NCBI GenBank assembly: GCA_029204225.1
Contig: CM055103.1
Coordinates: forward strand, 54,240,268 to 54,304,267
Reading direction: 5' to 3'
DNA length: 64,000 nt
Source: Diphasiastrum complanatum
Taxonomy: Eukaryota > Streptophyta > Lycopodiopsida > Lycopodiales > Lycopodiaceae
Shown: positions 45,584 through 56,045 of the stretch, piece by piece
Layout of the letters: every line of letters starts with the position of its first letter
Position numbering within the stretch: position 1 is the stretch's first letter
Notes under the pieces: model-generated
What the model saw: only the letters and a program-made list of their open reading frames with translations
Told to the model about the DNA's origin: nothing
Databases searched by the model: none
Made by a program: the position numbers and the translations under genes

Positions 45584-48500
45584 ATGGCTACAAATGGAGG
45601 CTACATGTTGGAAAGCAATGATAGGCTTACCTCCCTCAACTATTCTACTTGGAAAGTAAGGATGGAGTCTTTGCTTGAGATGAATGAGTTGATGGATATT
45701 GTTGTAGGTGTGGAGGAGAGACCTTTGGCACCTCAAGAACAATTGAGGTATGACAAGAGGGCAAAGAAAGCCCTTCACATGATCAAGATGAATGTGACAA
45801 ATGAGCTTATCAAAGAGGTTGGTAAGTGCACATCATCTAGTGAAGCTTGGGAAGCCTTGAAGAAGGTTTATGAATCCAAGTCTACTTCTAGAGTGTTGAC
45901 TTTAAGAAGGCAAATCTTTTCTTGTATGCAAAAGAAGAGTGAGAATGGACATGCTTTTGTTTTGAGAGTTAAAGCATTGAATGATGAGTTAGCATGCATT
46001 AATGATGGCATAAATAATGAGGAGCTTGTTCAAGTGATTCTCAATGGCTTGTTGGATGATCATGCTAATCTTGTTCAAAGTTATGCTATCCAAAAATGTT
46101 TACCAAGTGTTGGAGACTTGCAAGAGGTCTTGTTGGCTGAAGAATTCAGGTTGCAAGCAAGAGTGGGAGCATCTTCTACATCTCAAGGAGGAGAAGAGGA
46201 GGCAATGTTCTCTAAAGGCAAGTTCAAGGGCAAAGGTAAAAGCAATTGGTCTAAAGGGCAAGACCAAGGTGAGCACTCTACTTTTGGCAAAAAGAAGGAT
46301 AGATCTAAGCTAAAATGTTTCTATTGTGGAGTCAAAGGGCATTTTGCTAGTGATTGTTTTAAGAAAAAGAGGGATCAAGGGGAAAAGCAAACCAATCTAA
46401 CTATTGATGAGGGTGGGGATGAGCTTCTTTCAAATGATGCTTTTGTTATGTCATCTTGCTTGTTGGCTAATCATGGAGACATTGATCCTTGGTGGATTGA
46501 TAGTGGAGCCACTTCTCATATGACATATCATAAAGAGTATTTTTCATCTTTAATGGCATTTGATGGTGATAGGAAGGTAATCTATACCGCAAATGATGGT
46601 GAGTGTGCAATCAAGGGGATTGGCACAATTCCTATTTCACTTTCTACAAATAGGAATATAGAATTGAAAGATGTTTTGCTCATTCCATCCATTACCAAGA
46701 ACTTACTTAGTGTAAGCCAAATGCTTGACAAAGGATTCAAAATTGAGTTTGATGGTGATGCTTGCTTGATCAAAAAGGGGTGTAGTATCATTGCAAAAGG
46801 GAAAAGGCAAGGGAAATTGTTCAAGCTTGATGCATGTGTTGTTGCTAACCAAGTTGGATGCATGGCAAATGAACAAATGTCAATTCAAGAGGTATGGCAT
46901 AAAAGGATGGGACATCTCAACTACAAGGCCTTGGAGGTAATAGCCAAAAAGGAGGTAGTAAGGGGACTTCCCAAGTCTCTTACTTGCTTGAATCATGTTT
47001 GTGAAGAATGTGCTTTGTCTAAATCACATAGATTGCCATATACTAGATCTATATCTAGATCTAAGATGCTTTTTTCTCTCTTGCATTCGGATATTCATGG
47101 TGTTACTACAATTAGCAATGGAGGTGCTAAGATGTATGTAACTTTCATTGATGATTTTAGTAGATTTTGTTGGGTTTATCTACTAAAGAGCAAGGATGAG
47201 GTGTTTGATGTGTTTGTCAAGTTCAAAGTTGCTATTGAGACTCAATTTACAACCAAAATCAAATGCTTGAGGAGCGACAATGGTGGTGAATACATTTCTA
47301 ACAAATTCAAAGCCTTTTGCGATGAGCATGGGATCAAGAGGGAGTACACATGTCCAAGAACACCACAACAAAATGGAGTGGCCGAGAGGAAGAATAGAAC
47401 CTTGTGTGAGAGTGCAAAGGCAATGAGATTGAATGCTAATCTTCCTAAACCTTTTTGGAGTGATGCTTTGTTGTGTGCAAATTTCCTATGCAATAGATGG
47501 CCAAGTGTTGTATTGGAAGGAAAAACCCCTTTTGAAGCTTTGTTTGGTACGAAGCCTAATGTCAAGTTTCTAAGAACTTTTGGATGCATTTGCTACTTCA
47601 ACATTACTCTTGATGATAGAACTAAGGAGGATCCATCTTCAAGAAAGGGCATTTTTGTTGGTTATAGTGAAGTAAGCAAAGCATATAGGATTTATGTTCC
47701 TTCAATCAAGAAAGTGTTCACAAGTAGGGATGTCATTTTTGATGAAGGTAACATTCCAAAAGTTGTTTCAAGTGATGATGGTGTTGTTGCAACTAATGTG
47801 CTTGATGACAATGGAGTTGATGACACATTGGATGTGGATGTTGAAGAAGCCTCTTCAAGTCAAATTCCAAGGAGAACTCCAAGGCATAAAGTGAAACCCT
47901 CAAGGCTCACTTATGATGGCAAAGGTAAGCAAGTGGTGGATGGATCCAACTATGCTTTCCTAACTTCTTTTGATGTACCTTCATGTGTAGATGAAGCAAG
48001 GCAAGAAGAGGAATGGATCCAAGCAATGGATCTTGAGTTTGAAGCACTTATGAAGAACAACACATGGAGATTGGTGGAGCTTCCAAAGGGCAAAAGTGCA
48101 ATTGGATGCAAATGGATCTTCAAGGTAAAGACAAATCAAGATGGATCTATCAACAAGTTGAAGGCAAGGTTGGTGGCTAAAGGTTATGCTCAAGAGCATG
48201 GCATTGACTATGAGGAAACCTTTGCACCCGTGGCAAAGATGGTGAGCATAAGAGTAATCATTTCCCTTGCAACTCTTTATGGATGGGATCTTTGGCAATT
48301 AGACATTTCTAATGCTTTCTTGAATGGTGATCTTGAAGAGGAAGTCTACATGGAGCAACCCGAGAGCTATGTTTCTCATAGCAAGCCTAATCATGTGTGT
48401 TTTCTACAAAAAAGTTTGTATGGTCTTAAGCAAGCACCAAGGAGTTGGTATGCTAGGCTTAACTCTTTTCTACTTTCTCAAAACTTCACTATGAGTGAGT

Positions 48501-49534
48501 ATGATCATTCACTTTACTTTAGAATTAGTGCTAATGATGTTACAATCCTTCTAATTTATGTGGATGACATTATTTTAAGTGGAGGGAACAAGGAAGATAT
48601 AGAAGATATCAAGAAAGCACTAAAAAAGGAATTTGAAGTGCATGATCTTGGTCTTTTGAGCTATATCTTAGGAATAGAAGTAATTAGAACTTCTCAAATC
48701 ACTTTTATTTCACAAGAGAAGTATGCTATTTCTATTCTCAATAGATTTCATATGGTAGATGCAAATCCTATTGATACACCTATGGAATCACATGTAAAGC
48801 TAACTATAAGAGGTAATGAAAGATCCTTCGAGGACATTACTCTCTATAGGAAGCTAATAGGTTCTCTTATATATCTAACCATCACAAGACCTGATTTATC
48901 TTATTGTGTTGGTAGATTAAGCCAATTCATGCAAGATCCTAGCATAGAACATTGGAAACTAGGAAAGAGGATCTTGAGATACATCTCGGGAACAAAAGAT
49001 TTTGGCATTGTTTATAGAGGCTCATCACCTAACTTATTTGGTTTTTCAGATTCAGATTTTGCAGGAGACCTTATGGATAGAAAATCCATAAATGCACATG
49101 CTATTTTCATAGGTGATGGAGCTATCTCATGGATGTCGAAGAAACAAGCAACTATATCACTTTCTTCTAGTGAGGCCGAGTACAAAGCTTTGACATCATG
49201 CACAAAGGAGATGGTGTGGATCAAGAGGATGATTATGGAGCTTCATTTGCTGGATTTTTCAGAGAGTCCAATCATCTTTTGTGACAACCTTTCAGCCCAA
49301 AGTCTAGCAAGCAATCCGGTTTTCCATGCAAGGAGCAAACATATCGAGGTGGCTTACCATTTTGTGAGAGAACAAGTGTTGGCAAAAGAGATCAAGCTTG
49401 AACATGTCCCATCAAAGGAATGTGTGGCTGATATCTTTACCAAAGCATTGGGAAAGGACTTATTTTTCAAGCATAGAACAAGTCTTGGTGTACTTTCTAA
49501 ATCTATGCTAAAACTAGTTGAAGAGGGAGTGTGA
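45584..49534 (+). CDS. Ty1/copia gag-pol polyprotein, 1316 residues, intact
   Basis: Single open frame. Gag occupies residues 1 to ~240 (NYSTWKVRMESLL near 25; UBN2-like capsid region). The CCHC zinc knuckle KCFYCGVKGHFASDCF is near 243-258. The protease active site WIDSGATSHM is near 304. The GAG-pre-integrase/HHCC zinc region (VWHKRMGH near 436, CEECALSKSH near 472) precedes the integrase DDE triad near Asp502 (HSDIHG), Asp565 (RSDNGGEY) and Glu601 (GVAERKNR). RT has FLNGDLEEEVYMEQP and YVDD near 991. RNase H has GFSDSDFAGDLMDRKS near 1155 and SSSEAEYKAL. All catalytic residues expected of a copia element are visible. The start is the first ATG after a 600 bp leader and matches sibling gags (MATNGGYMLES). 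The stop codon lies inside the 3' LTR. It should encode virus-like particles, cDNA synthesis and integration in plant cells. Confidence 0.96.
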   Translation: MATNGGYMLESNDRLTSLNYSTWKVRMESLLEMNELMDIVVGVEERPLAPQEQLRYDKRAKKALHMIKMNVTNELIKEVGKCTSSSEAWEALKKVYESKSTSRVLTLRRQIFSCMQKKSENGHAFVLRVKALNDELACINDGINNEELVQVILNGLLDDHANLVQSYAIQKCLPSVGDLQEVLLAEEFRLQARVGASSTSQGGEEEAMFSKGKFKGKGKSNWSKGQDQGEHSTFGKKKDRSKLKCFYCGVKGHFASDCFKKKRDQGEKQTNLTIDEGGDELLSNDAFVMSSCLLANHGDIDPWWIDSGATSHMTYHKEYFSSLMAFDGDRKVIYTANDGECAIKGIGTIPISLSTNRNIELKDVLLIPSITKNLLSVSQMLDKGFKIEFDGDACLIKKGCSIIAKGKRQGKLFKLDACVVANQVGCMANEQMSIQEVWHKRMGHLNYKALEVIAKKEVVRGLPKSLTCLNHVCEECALSKSHRLPYTRSISRSKMLFSLLHSDIHGVTTISNGGAKMYVTFIDDFSRFCWVYLLKSKDEVFDVFVKFKVAIETQFTTKIKCLRSDNGGEYISNKFKAFCDEHGIKREYTCPRTPQQNGVAERKNRTLCESAKAMRLNANLPKPFWSDALLCANFLCNRWPSVVLEGKTPFEALFGTKPNVKFLRTFGCICYFNITLDDRTKEDPSSRKGIFVGYSEVSKAYRIYVPSIKKVFTSRDVIFDEGNIPKVVSSDDGVVATNVLDDNGVDDTLDVDVEEASSSQIPRRTPRHKVKPSRLTYDGKGKQVVDGSNYAFLTSFDVPSCVDEARQEEEWIQAMDLEFEALMKNNTWRLVELPKGKSAIGCKWIFKVKTNQDGSINKLKARLVAKGYAQEHGIDYEETFAPVAKMVSIRVIISLATLYGWDLWQLDISNAFLNGDLEEEVYMEQPESYVSHSKPNHVCFLQKSLYGLKQAPRSWYARLNSFLLSQNFTMSEYDHSLYFRISANDVTILLIYVDDIILSGGNKEDIEDIKKALKKEFEVHDLGLLSYILGIEVIRTSQITFISQEKYAISILNRFHMVDANPIDTPMESHVKLTIRGNERSFEDITLYRKLIGSLIYLTITRPDLSYCVGRLSQFMQDPSIEHWKLGKRILRYISGTKDFGIVYRGSSPNLFGFSDSDFAGDLMDRKSINAHAIFIGDGAISWMSKKQATISLSSSEAEYKALTSCTKEMVWIKRMIMELHLLDFSESPIIFCDNLSAQSLASNPVFHARSKHIEVAYHFVREQVLAKEIKLEHVPSKECVADIFTKALGKDLFFKHRTSLGVLSKSMLKLVEEGV
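49519..49529 (+). other. Polypurine tract, also coding
   Basis: The run GAAGAGGGAG just before the LTR start at 49530 is the plus-strand primer. It also encodes the last residues (Glu-Glu-Gly) of the polyprotein. Confidence 0.85.
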
Positions 49535-50182
49535 AAAATTGTCAACTAGTAGTATTTTTCTAACTTGAGATTTTGTAGGCCTATGGCCAAATAAAAGTTA
49601 GAGATAGGTTCATACATGTATGTAGAGGCCCAAAGTATGTGTACACTACTTTTGAGGTCACATTAATTAGAGGAGGTCGAGTGTGGAGCTCTTCTATTGG
49701 CTCATAATTTGGTGCATTCCTATTTGACCAAATTTCTAGGTATATGGGTGAATCCTATTGGACCCCAATTTTAGCCTATCATAAGACAAGTGGCCAAGAG
49801 GCACTATGGCTGCTATAAATAGCCATCTCCACGAGTATGTACACATCTCATTTTCATTCTATTGAATGAATGTTATGCTCTTTGAAGGTCCATCTTCTTC
49901 TCTCTCACTTTTTTGTTCATATCTTGCATTCTAGCCACTAGAATTGTGATTTCTTTGTTGCTATGGCTTCACACGTGTGAAATGCAGGTTGTAGGCTCTG
50001 AAGTACGGACAGGGACAGCAAGTTTCTGTTTGTGGAAGCTTATGATCAGATTTTGATGTTTAGTTGATGTTTAGTATGCTTAACATCACAATTTCTATCA
50101 TTTTTTCAATCTAGATGTGCATAACTTCCATGGCCAAGATCTTTATGAAACTTTAGCATCTTTTGGATCTGAGTTTTTCACA
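49530..50182 (+). repeat. 3' LTR of intact copia
   Basis: 653 bp, collinear with the 5' LTR at an offset of 5208 bp, with one substitution seen (49559). It holds the polyprotein stop codon (49532-49534) and the second TATA box at 49814. Confidence 0.95.
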
Positions 50183-50187
50183 GTGAG

Positions 50188-50554
50188 ATCACCTTCTGAA
50201 CTATCGCAGACTTCTCTGAGATCTTAGCATTATGTGAAGAAGGACCCTGCAAAAATTTGGTTGGAACTGAGTTAGGAAAAGTGCAATTCGCCTAATACGC
50301 ACTCTAATTTCCTCTGTATAAGGGCAGAATTCGAGTCATTTGTCGCATTACCTAGCGAACCTCTACCCAATTTTGAAATTGAAATTTCCAAGTTCTCCGA
50401 ATGCTTCCAAATTTTCTACCAGCCATCATCTGCACTCTCTGAATTCATATTTGCGCTCAAAACCATTGTTGCCATCATCCGTTGTCCGATTTCCACTTTT
50501 TTGGTTATTTTTTTTAACTTTTTTCTTGTTAACAAAATTTAACTACCATTGCTA
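50188..50554. other. Gypsy 3' flank, no gene
   Basis: Continuation of the pre-insertion sequence interrupted by the copia (GTGAG then ATCACCTTCTG). No supported gene. The ORF at 50340-50555 has no recognisable domain. Confidence 0.45.
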
Positions 50555-52867
50555 ACATGGCCTCTTCTTCATCTTTTGATGAAACTGGCACCAAGTAGGT
50601 CATCACCCGCGATGTGCCATCTGCCACCCAGATCTGGCCTTTGTCTTCTTACGCCTTGATCAGACCTTGGCTTCAGACGACTAGATCTCTTCTTGAAGCA
50701 ATGGATTTTTACCCACGGCTTTTCAGCTCTGACATTAACATGGGTCTCGCCTTACACGCTTACGCCACCTAGGACGTGCTGAAGTCGCATTTCCACATCT
50801 TGTACCAAGGTACCACGTACAAGGTGTGGATTAATGTAGATTCCATGGTCACTGTGGGCATAGTGTCCGGAGATCGTCAACCCATCTCCCATTGCCAGAC
50901 AAAGACCTTGATTAGGCCATTCGTCACCCAGACTACCCCAGAGGTGCCTATCCAAACTAACAACGGGTACCTGATGTCTTACTTTGTATTCCTTGGATAT
51001 ACAAACTATGGGAGACTATCACGGATCCAATAATCCAGATAGTGGCGCATCTGCTGAACAACTTTCTAGTTGTTTGAACATTTTGAAAGGACCGAATCCA
51101 GTCCAAGCTGCTTAGTCAGATTGTGGAGTCATTCTTGGGATTTCCCGGTCCCACAGTAGTGCCATATGATTGGCATACTTTCCTCATCCATGAACTAACA
51201 ATCTCCATCAAACCTAACAACCATGACCGTATCGTAGTAGGCCCCCTGTTGTGTAACTTCGCCTGTGCACTTCTCGAGGTGAGAGTGCACAGGTTCCACC
51301 GCTCAAGCATTTTATCCACCACCATGTCTCATATTAACTTGGATCCTCCATCTACCGCATACACCTTCGTGCACCCTACAGTCACTGACACGACAGCCAA
51401 CAAGAGAATGCATGGCGCCAACCCCTCTTCTTCGTCTCCTCCTAGTACCAGATGCAACACTACCACCACCACTTTTGTTTCCACCACTGCCACAGCTTCT
51501 TCTATTCAACCTTCTACTGCTCCTTTCTTTTCTGTTCCTCTAACTGCATGTTAGTTGTTTCTTCTTCTACCTTCCATCACCATCGCGTCATCCATTCCTC
51601 TTGTTTTCACAACCATCCCTCTCTAGTTGAATTCCACCGATTCTCAACTCTTGCCCGACACCCTGGACTGGATGCAGGTCATCAATTTTACACCGCCACG
51701 CCAGGGTACATCACCAGTTTCTTCTCCCTCCATCCTCCACACCACTCTTCAGTTCCCCTCTGTTCCTTCCATTCTCTCGTTTGGACAAACTTTTCCTATC
51801 CCTGTTTCCACTTTTGCTTCTCTCACACTCCCCACCTCTCCATCAAATCTTGCCAAGGATGGCAAACCGTTGTTTGATGATGCATATATTCAGACAATAT
51901 TTATACCATCACCAAATATGTAGACCTCACCGCACCTGATGGCATGCAATCACCGGAGAAGCTGGTCAAAGATGACGAAAATACGGTAAAGGTCACGGGG
52001 CCTCCACACAACAAGCCCCTGTTAGCACAAGTGTACCTACTGCTCCCTCGGACATCATGACGACCCACCAAGCTTTGGGGACTTATATCCAAGATGCGAT
52101 AGTAGCCAGAGCCTCATTAGATAGCCGGATAGTACATCTGGCAACCAACAACACCCAGCTACGAGCGAAAATCACAAAGCTGCAGCAAGAGTTGATAATC
52201 GCTCAACAACATGAGCAAGAAGGGCACCGGGAGATCACGGAGCTGCAACAAAAGGAGGACGACCTCAATCAGTATATCTAGGGCCTCTCCAAAGCGTCGA
52301 TGGATGCTTCCACAAAGGTGCAGGAGCTTCAATCTGAAGCGTCCCAATGGCTTGCCCCCCTCCAGGTGCAACTCCAGATATATGAAGAATAAAACACATG
52401 CTTGGGAGCATAGGTGCAAGCACTACAAAGCAAAAAGCTCGTCTGTTTAACCAAACCTGCACCTGATTCAAGGCCACTCTCCCTAGTAGAGATGAATTTT
52501 TTCAGTTAGCAGGTATAGGTATATAGTCAGACATTAAACGGCTACCAAGCAGAGTTCGACAAGTATAGCCCAAGAAAAGCAAGCCCTCAAGGCTTGCCAA
52601 CGATTTATGGAACAGAAACCTTAGTTAGCCCCGGTGGCAATCCCATCGCCACCTATCTTTGACGTTGCATAGACAAGCTCCAATTAGGACAAAGAGACAC
52701 AAGCAGCAGGGCAAGCGATCAAGATCAGAGATCAGACACACAAGATCAAGGGCCCTCTGATATAGGAGTAGATACACAAGGCCAAGATCAGGGCCAGGAC
52801 ACGAGTCCGAGTCAAAGCCAAGGGTAGGGTCAAGCCTCCATATCTTGAGGTCCGCGATCCATTTCTA
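50555..52867 (+). pseudogene. Decayed coding region of unknown family
   Basis: Starting ATGGCCTCTTCTTC (50557), the reading frame passes TAG stops at 50597 and 50771, with YALIRPWLQTTRSLLEAMDFYPRLFSS and VLKSHFHILYQGTTYKVWIN, to 51033. In later frames come MESFLGFPGPTVVPYDWHTF (51123 onward), a Ser/Thr-rich tract (51400-51550), and a coiled coil at 52057-52281 (LRAKITKLQQELIIAQQHEQ) continuing past stops to about 52440 (KVQELQSEASQWLAPLQVQL). The layout of globular N-terminus, low-complexity linker and coiled coil resembles large plant element-encoded gag-like proteins, but no domain is assigned. GC content is higher than in the neighbours. Confidence 0.5.
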
Positions 52868-53242
52868 CATTAGAGGAGTTCTAAATCCGAAAAAGACCCT
52901 TTGCAAAGATTCTCTTTATATTTTTTCTCAATTTTTTCCTACACATGGACCAATCAAAACACTCAAATTTGAAATCTACGTAACGCAACTTTTTGAGTCC
53001 ACATTTTTTTAGTACTAAAAATGGCATAACTTTTTAGTGGTAAATCTGAATTTAGTGGAGTTTGGTGCATTAGAAAGCGCTCAATAAGGGCTTTCCAATG
53101 ATATGTTACATGACATATTTTAAAGTACGATTAAGAAGTTATGACAAGTCAAAAGTATTAGTGCTATAATATTTTAATAATATAAACTGCATTTTGCATG
53201 AATTCTTAAAGGGTCTTTTTGGAGCTCAAAACTCCTCTTATG
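52868..53242. mobile_element. MITE-like DNA element B (375 bp)
   Basis: The ends are inverted repeats: CATTAGAGGAGTTCTAAATC followed by CGAAAAAGACCCTTT at the left; reverse complement of the right, CATAAGAGGAGTTTTGAGCT followed by CCAAAAAGACCCTTT. Flanking CTA at 52865-52867 and 53243-53245 is a likely 3 bp target duplication. The interior (AAAACACTCAAATTTGAAAT, then TACRTAACG) matches the left part of element A near 16320-16350. No coding capacity. Confidence 0.82.
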
Positions 53243-53572
53243 CTAGCCGTGCCTTCCGATGCCTAAAGTTTGTGGAGAAGAAAATCAACGAATTCTTATC
53301 TAAATATCCCCACAAGTCTTCAAGAGGTGGCTGACAGATCTCATTTACAGCCCAGACCATCAAAGAAACGAGTTGCAAGCACTACCCCTCCAACCACAAT
53401 CAGAGTGGCATCAGCAGTTGTTTGAACGTGACCCTGCGGCCATCAGAGCATACGAGAATCAATTTTATGGAGGATGTAACTAGTTACCTGATCCATTAGA
53501 GGTGAACCAAGAAAACCTTATTTTGAACCGGCAGAGTGCCGAGGGACCGACACTACTTCAGGCTATGGATCC
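53243..53572 (+). pseudogene. Continuation of the unknown coding region after the MITE
   Basis: The + strand reads VFKRWLTDLIYSPDHQRNELQALPLQP, WHQQLFERDPAAIRAYENQFYGG and LPDPLEVNQENLILNRQSAEGP with one stop (53480) before the LTR at 53573 interrupts it. It is probably the same decayed gene as 50555-52867. No family recognised. Confidence 0.5.
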
Positions 53573-54409
53573 TGTTGGGAGTATTCCCAATACAATGTAA
53601 ATAAATAAATTTGGTTAATAAAGGTGTTGTGAGGGCATGGCTTCCTGCACGTATAAGCCCATGGCCCAATGAGCACGCAAGTTAAATGTAAATAGAAATA
53701 ATAGACTTGGGCCCTTTTGTAATTCAAATAAAACTTGAGGCCCAAAGTCAAGTTAGAACTTAGTATTAAACTTTTTTAAGTTGGGTCCAATTTTGGACTC
53801 ACATGAATTTTGTGATTTCTAATGTACTTTTTGTGGACCCTTGGATTAAGTTGGGTCCAAGATGAATGGATAGGATCAATGCACATATTAGCCAATAGGA
53901 TATTGGGGCAAGGGGCTTCCTCATTTATAAAAGGACACCATTTGTACTCTATTTTTCATGCTTAATGAGAAGGAGGAAACTCTACCATTTTGGAGAGAAG
54001 CATTCTCATTTGCTATTCACTACTTGCTAATGCTCTTTGTGTGTTTGCTTTTGCTTTCTAGCTTACATGTTTTTGGTTTCAATTGTTAATGTTTCTCCAT
54101 TAGCATGCACAATGAGCAAATGAGCTAACATCCTCTTGCTCTACTTCTAACCTCCACCCTCACTCCCTTTCTCTCTTCTCTCCTCTATCTCGTCTACTCT
54201 TCCCTTCACATTCTCTCTCAAATCATGTGGAATGTTAGTTAGTGGTGTAGAGTTAATGGTGGGTAGTGTTAGTGGTGAGTAGAGTTAAGGGAGGAAGTAG
54301 AGAAGTATCTAAAAGTTGCATCTTTACATAGCTAGGCACCTATCCAGCATTCTAACCCTTGTTGAAAGGCGGGAGGGCTACTACTACAAAAGATCTACGT
54401 CCCTACACA
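53573..54409 (+). mobile_element. Solo LTR-like element
   Basis: It begins TGTTGGGAGTATTCCCAA, an inverted terminal motif typical of LTR starts, and ends near CCCTACACA. It is homologous in inverse orientation to 3440-4170. No internal coding region or second LTR is adjacent, so it is probably a solo LTR. A clean target duplication was not found. Confidence 0.65.
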
Positions 54410-54585
54410 ATGTCTTATAACACGTCGATTGACAATCTTATCAACAAGATAAGATATATGGATTTTGGATCATCTTTGGCATTAGACGTCATATTATTGA
54501 TGTCACTAGTCACTACACACCGCATGATGTGAAAGTTATGCATCTTTCCATTCCGCATGTCACTCACTCCACCGCACCTCACATA
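54410..54585. other. Unassigned sequence
   Basis: No gene or repeat assigned. It leads into the minisatellite. Confidence 0.4.
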
Positions 54586-54832
54586 GATCTTTCCATGGAT
54601 TCTATTCATCCCACGATATCACCACACATAGATTCTATTAATCCCGTGACACCTCACATAGATTCTATTCATCCCACAACACCTCACACGATTCTTCTAT
54701 GGATTCTATTCATTACACGATGTCACCGCACATAGGTTCTATCTATCTCATGACACCTCACATCGATTCTATCCATCCCACGACACCTCACATCGATTCT
54801 ATCCATCCCACATCACCTCACATACCTTGTGT
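54586..54832. repeat. ~30 bp minisatellite
   Basis: About eight imperfect tandem units built on CACCTCACATAGATTCTATT followed by CATCCCACGA, with some units shortened. The late units (CACCTCACATCGATTCTATC) are almost identical. The His/Pro/Ile-rich ORFs at 54529-54905 are its translation, not genes. Confidence 0.88.
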
Positions 54833-55104
54833 AGAATATCATCTTCTTCCTATCCCATCTAGATCTACTCTATTAAAAAAAAAATATGACTTGGACGCAT
54901 TTTGACAAGATTTGAAAATGAACATGACTTGGACACATTTTTACAAGATTTGAAAATGAACGACCAAATTTACGTACTTTGACTTATCCAAAATTGTTTT
55001 GAATTCATTGATTGAGTCTCCCCTTCCCCCTACCTAGAAGCATTGGTTAAGCCCTTTGATAGAAAGAAATATTCATGTTGGCCTGATAGAGTACCACTAC
55101 CATT
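54833..55104. other. Unassigned sequence
   Basis: A short ~50 bp duplication containing ATGACTTGGACGCATTTTGA / ACATGACTTGGACACATTTT lies near 54885-54960. No gene. Confidence 0.4.
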
Positions 55105-55560
55105 ATGTGGAACATCATATTCACATTGGGGTCATATGTACATGATCAAGAGCACTTTCCTAACATGAGATTGTGTTTATTTTCTTTGATTAGCATTGAT
55201 GTCCCTTTGAATAGTGTTGTCACATTAATGCCTTATACAAGCCCTCAATACAATTGGGGTGATTGGCATGTTGTGTGTCATCACCAATAGAGAATGTAGG
55301 TTTATGGCTTGAATGCCAATGCTTGTTCTTTAGAAGAGCGGCGCATATGCAAGGAGAGAATGTTTTGAAATCGCATCGTATGTACATTGATGGGCATCCA
55401 GAAAAACATGGCAATATTGTTGCATATATAAATAGTTCCATTGACTCTTCATTAACTAATTAGGATTTTGAGGAACGCACCAATGGAAAGGAAGAATACA
55501 TTTGTAGGAACTCAAAAGGTCCATACGTATCTCATTTACTTTTAAATTAATCATAAAGTT
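55105..55560 (+). pseudogene. Possible gene fragment, weak SET-domain-like text
   Basis: ORFs at 55105-55290 and 55263-55463 overlap in different frames. After ECQCLFFRRAAHMQGENV the second contains IDGHPEKHGNIVAYINSS, and past a stop DFEERTNGKEEYICRNSKGPYV. The HGNIVAYINSS segment recalls the GN-A-FINHS motif of SET methyltransferase domains, but the rest of the domain is not visible. A speculative assignment; it may be chance. Confidence 0.3.
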
Positions 55561-56045
55561 GTTGTTTATCAACATATCATTCACAATAGTTAAAAAGAAA
55601 AAAATATTTATAATAAATTTATTTTGCCACGCGTGGCAAATCTCCAGAGTGTGATCTTTTGATATTGCCACGCGTGCTAATATCAAAATACCACATTTTG
55701 GAATTTTTTCTGGAGATTTGCCATGTGTGAAAAATTTTTAGAGATACATGTCACATGATAAATGGTTAAATAACATGTGTGGCTCCACAACAACACACTT
55801 TAGCGTTTATTTTTTGAATTTTGAGTTTAATATTTTTTCGGCGTCGCGTGGCAGTGCCACGCAAAAATAAAAATATGTTGTTGTACCCCACCTCTAGCCT
55901 GCTGGATTTTATTAGCAGGGTCTTTGGAAAATTTTGGGCGTGGATGTGCCACGTGTGGTAGAGCCATGCAAAAAGAAAATATCAAAATTTCGGCTAAGTA
56001 TCGGATTCTCATGCCAGCATCACATGGCAAAACGCCCATATACGT
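55561..56045. repeat. Region of nested inverted repeats
   Basis: TTTGCCACGCGTGGCAAATC (around 55622) is a near-perfect palindrome. GGCAAATCTCCAGA (55635) pairs with TCTGGAGATTTGCC (55709-55722). GGCAGTGCCACGC (55849) and a ATGTGCCACGTGTGG word (55944) repeat the theme. The run of TGCCACG words suggests an old foldback element. No coding region. Confidence 0.6.

Larger units (their letters stand above)
44317..50187 (+). mobile_element. Complete, recently inserted Ty1/copia element (5.86 kb plus GTGAG duplications)
   Basis: The element is 44322-50182. It is flanked by perfect 5 bp target duplications GTGAG (44317-44321 and 50183-50187). Two 653 bp LTRs, a primer site next to the 5' LTR, one uninterrupted gag-pol frame and a polypurine tract make it structurally autonomous. 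The LTRs differ at one position by my reading (C at 44351, T at 49559). Its target was the 3' region of a degenerate gypsy. Confidence 0.96.

Noticed and set aside
53573-54409. Target duplication for the solo LTR (GATCC versus GATCT nearby)
   Set aside because: The two words are not at matching distances from the proposed ends, so no duplication is claimed.
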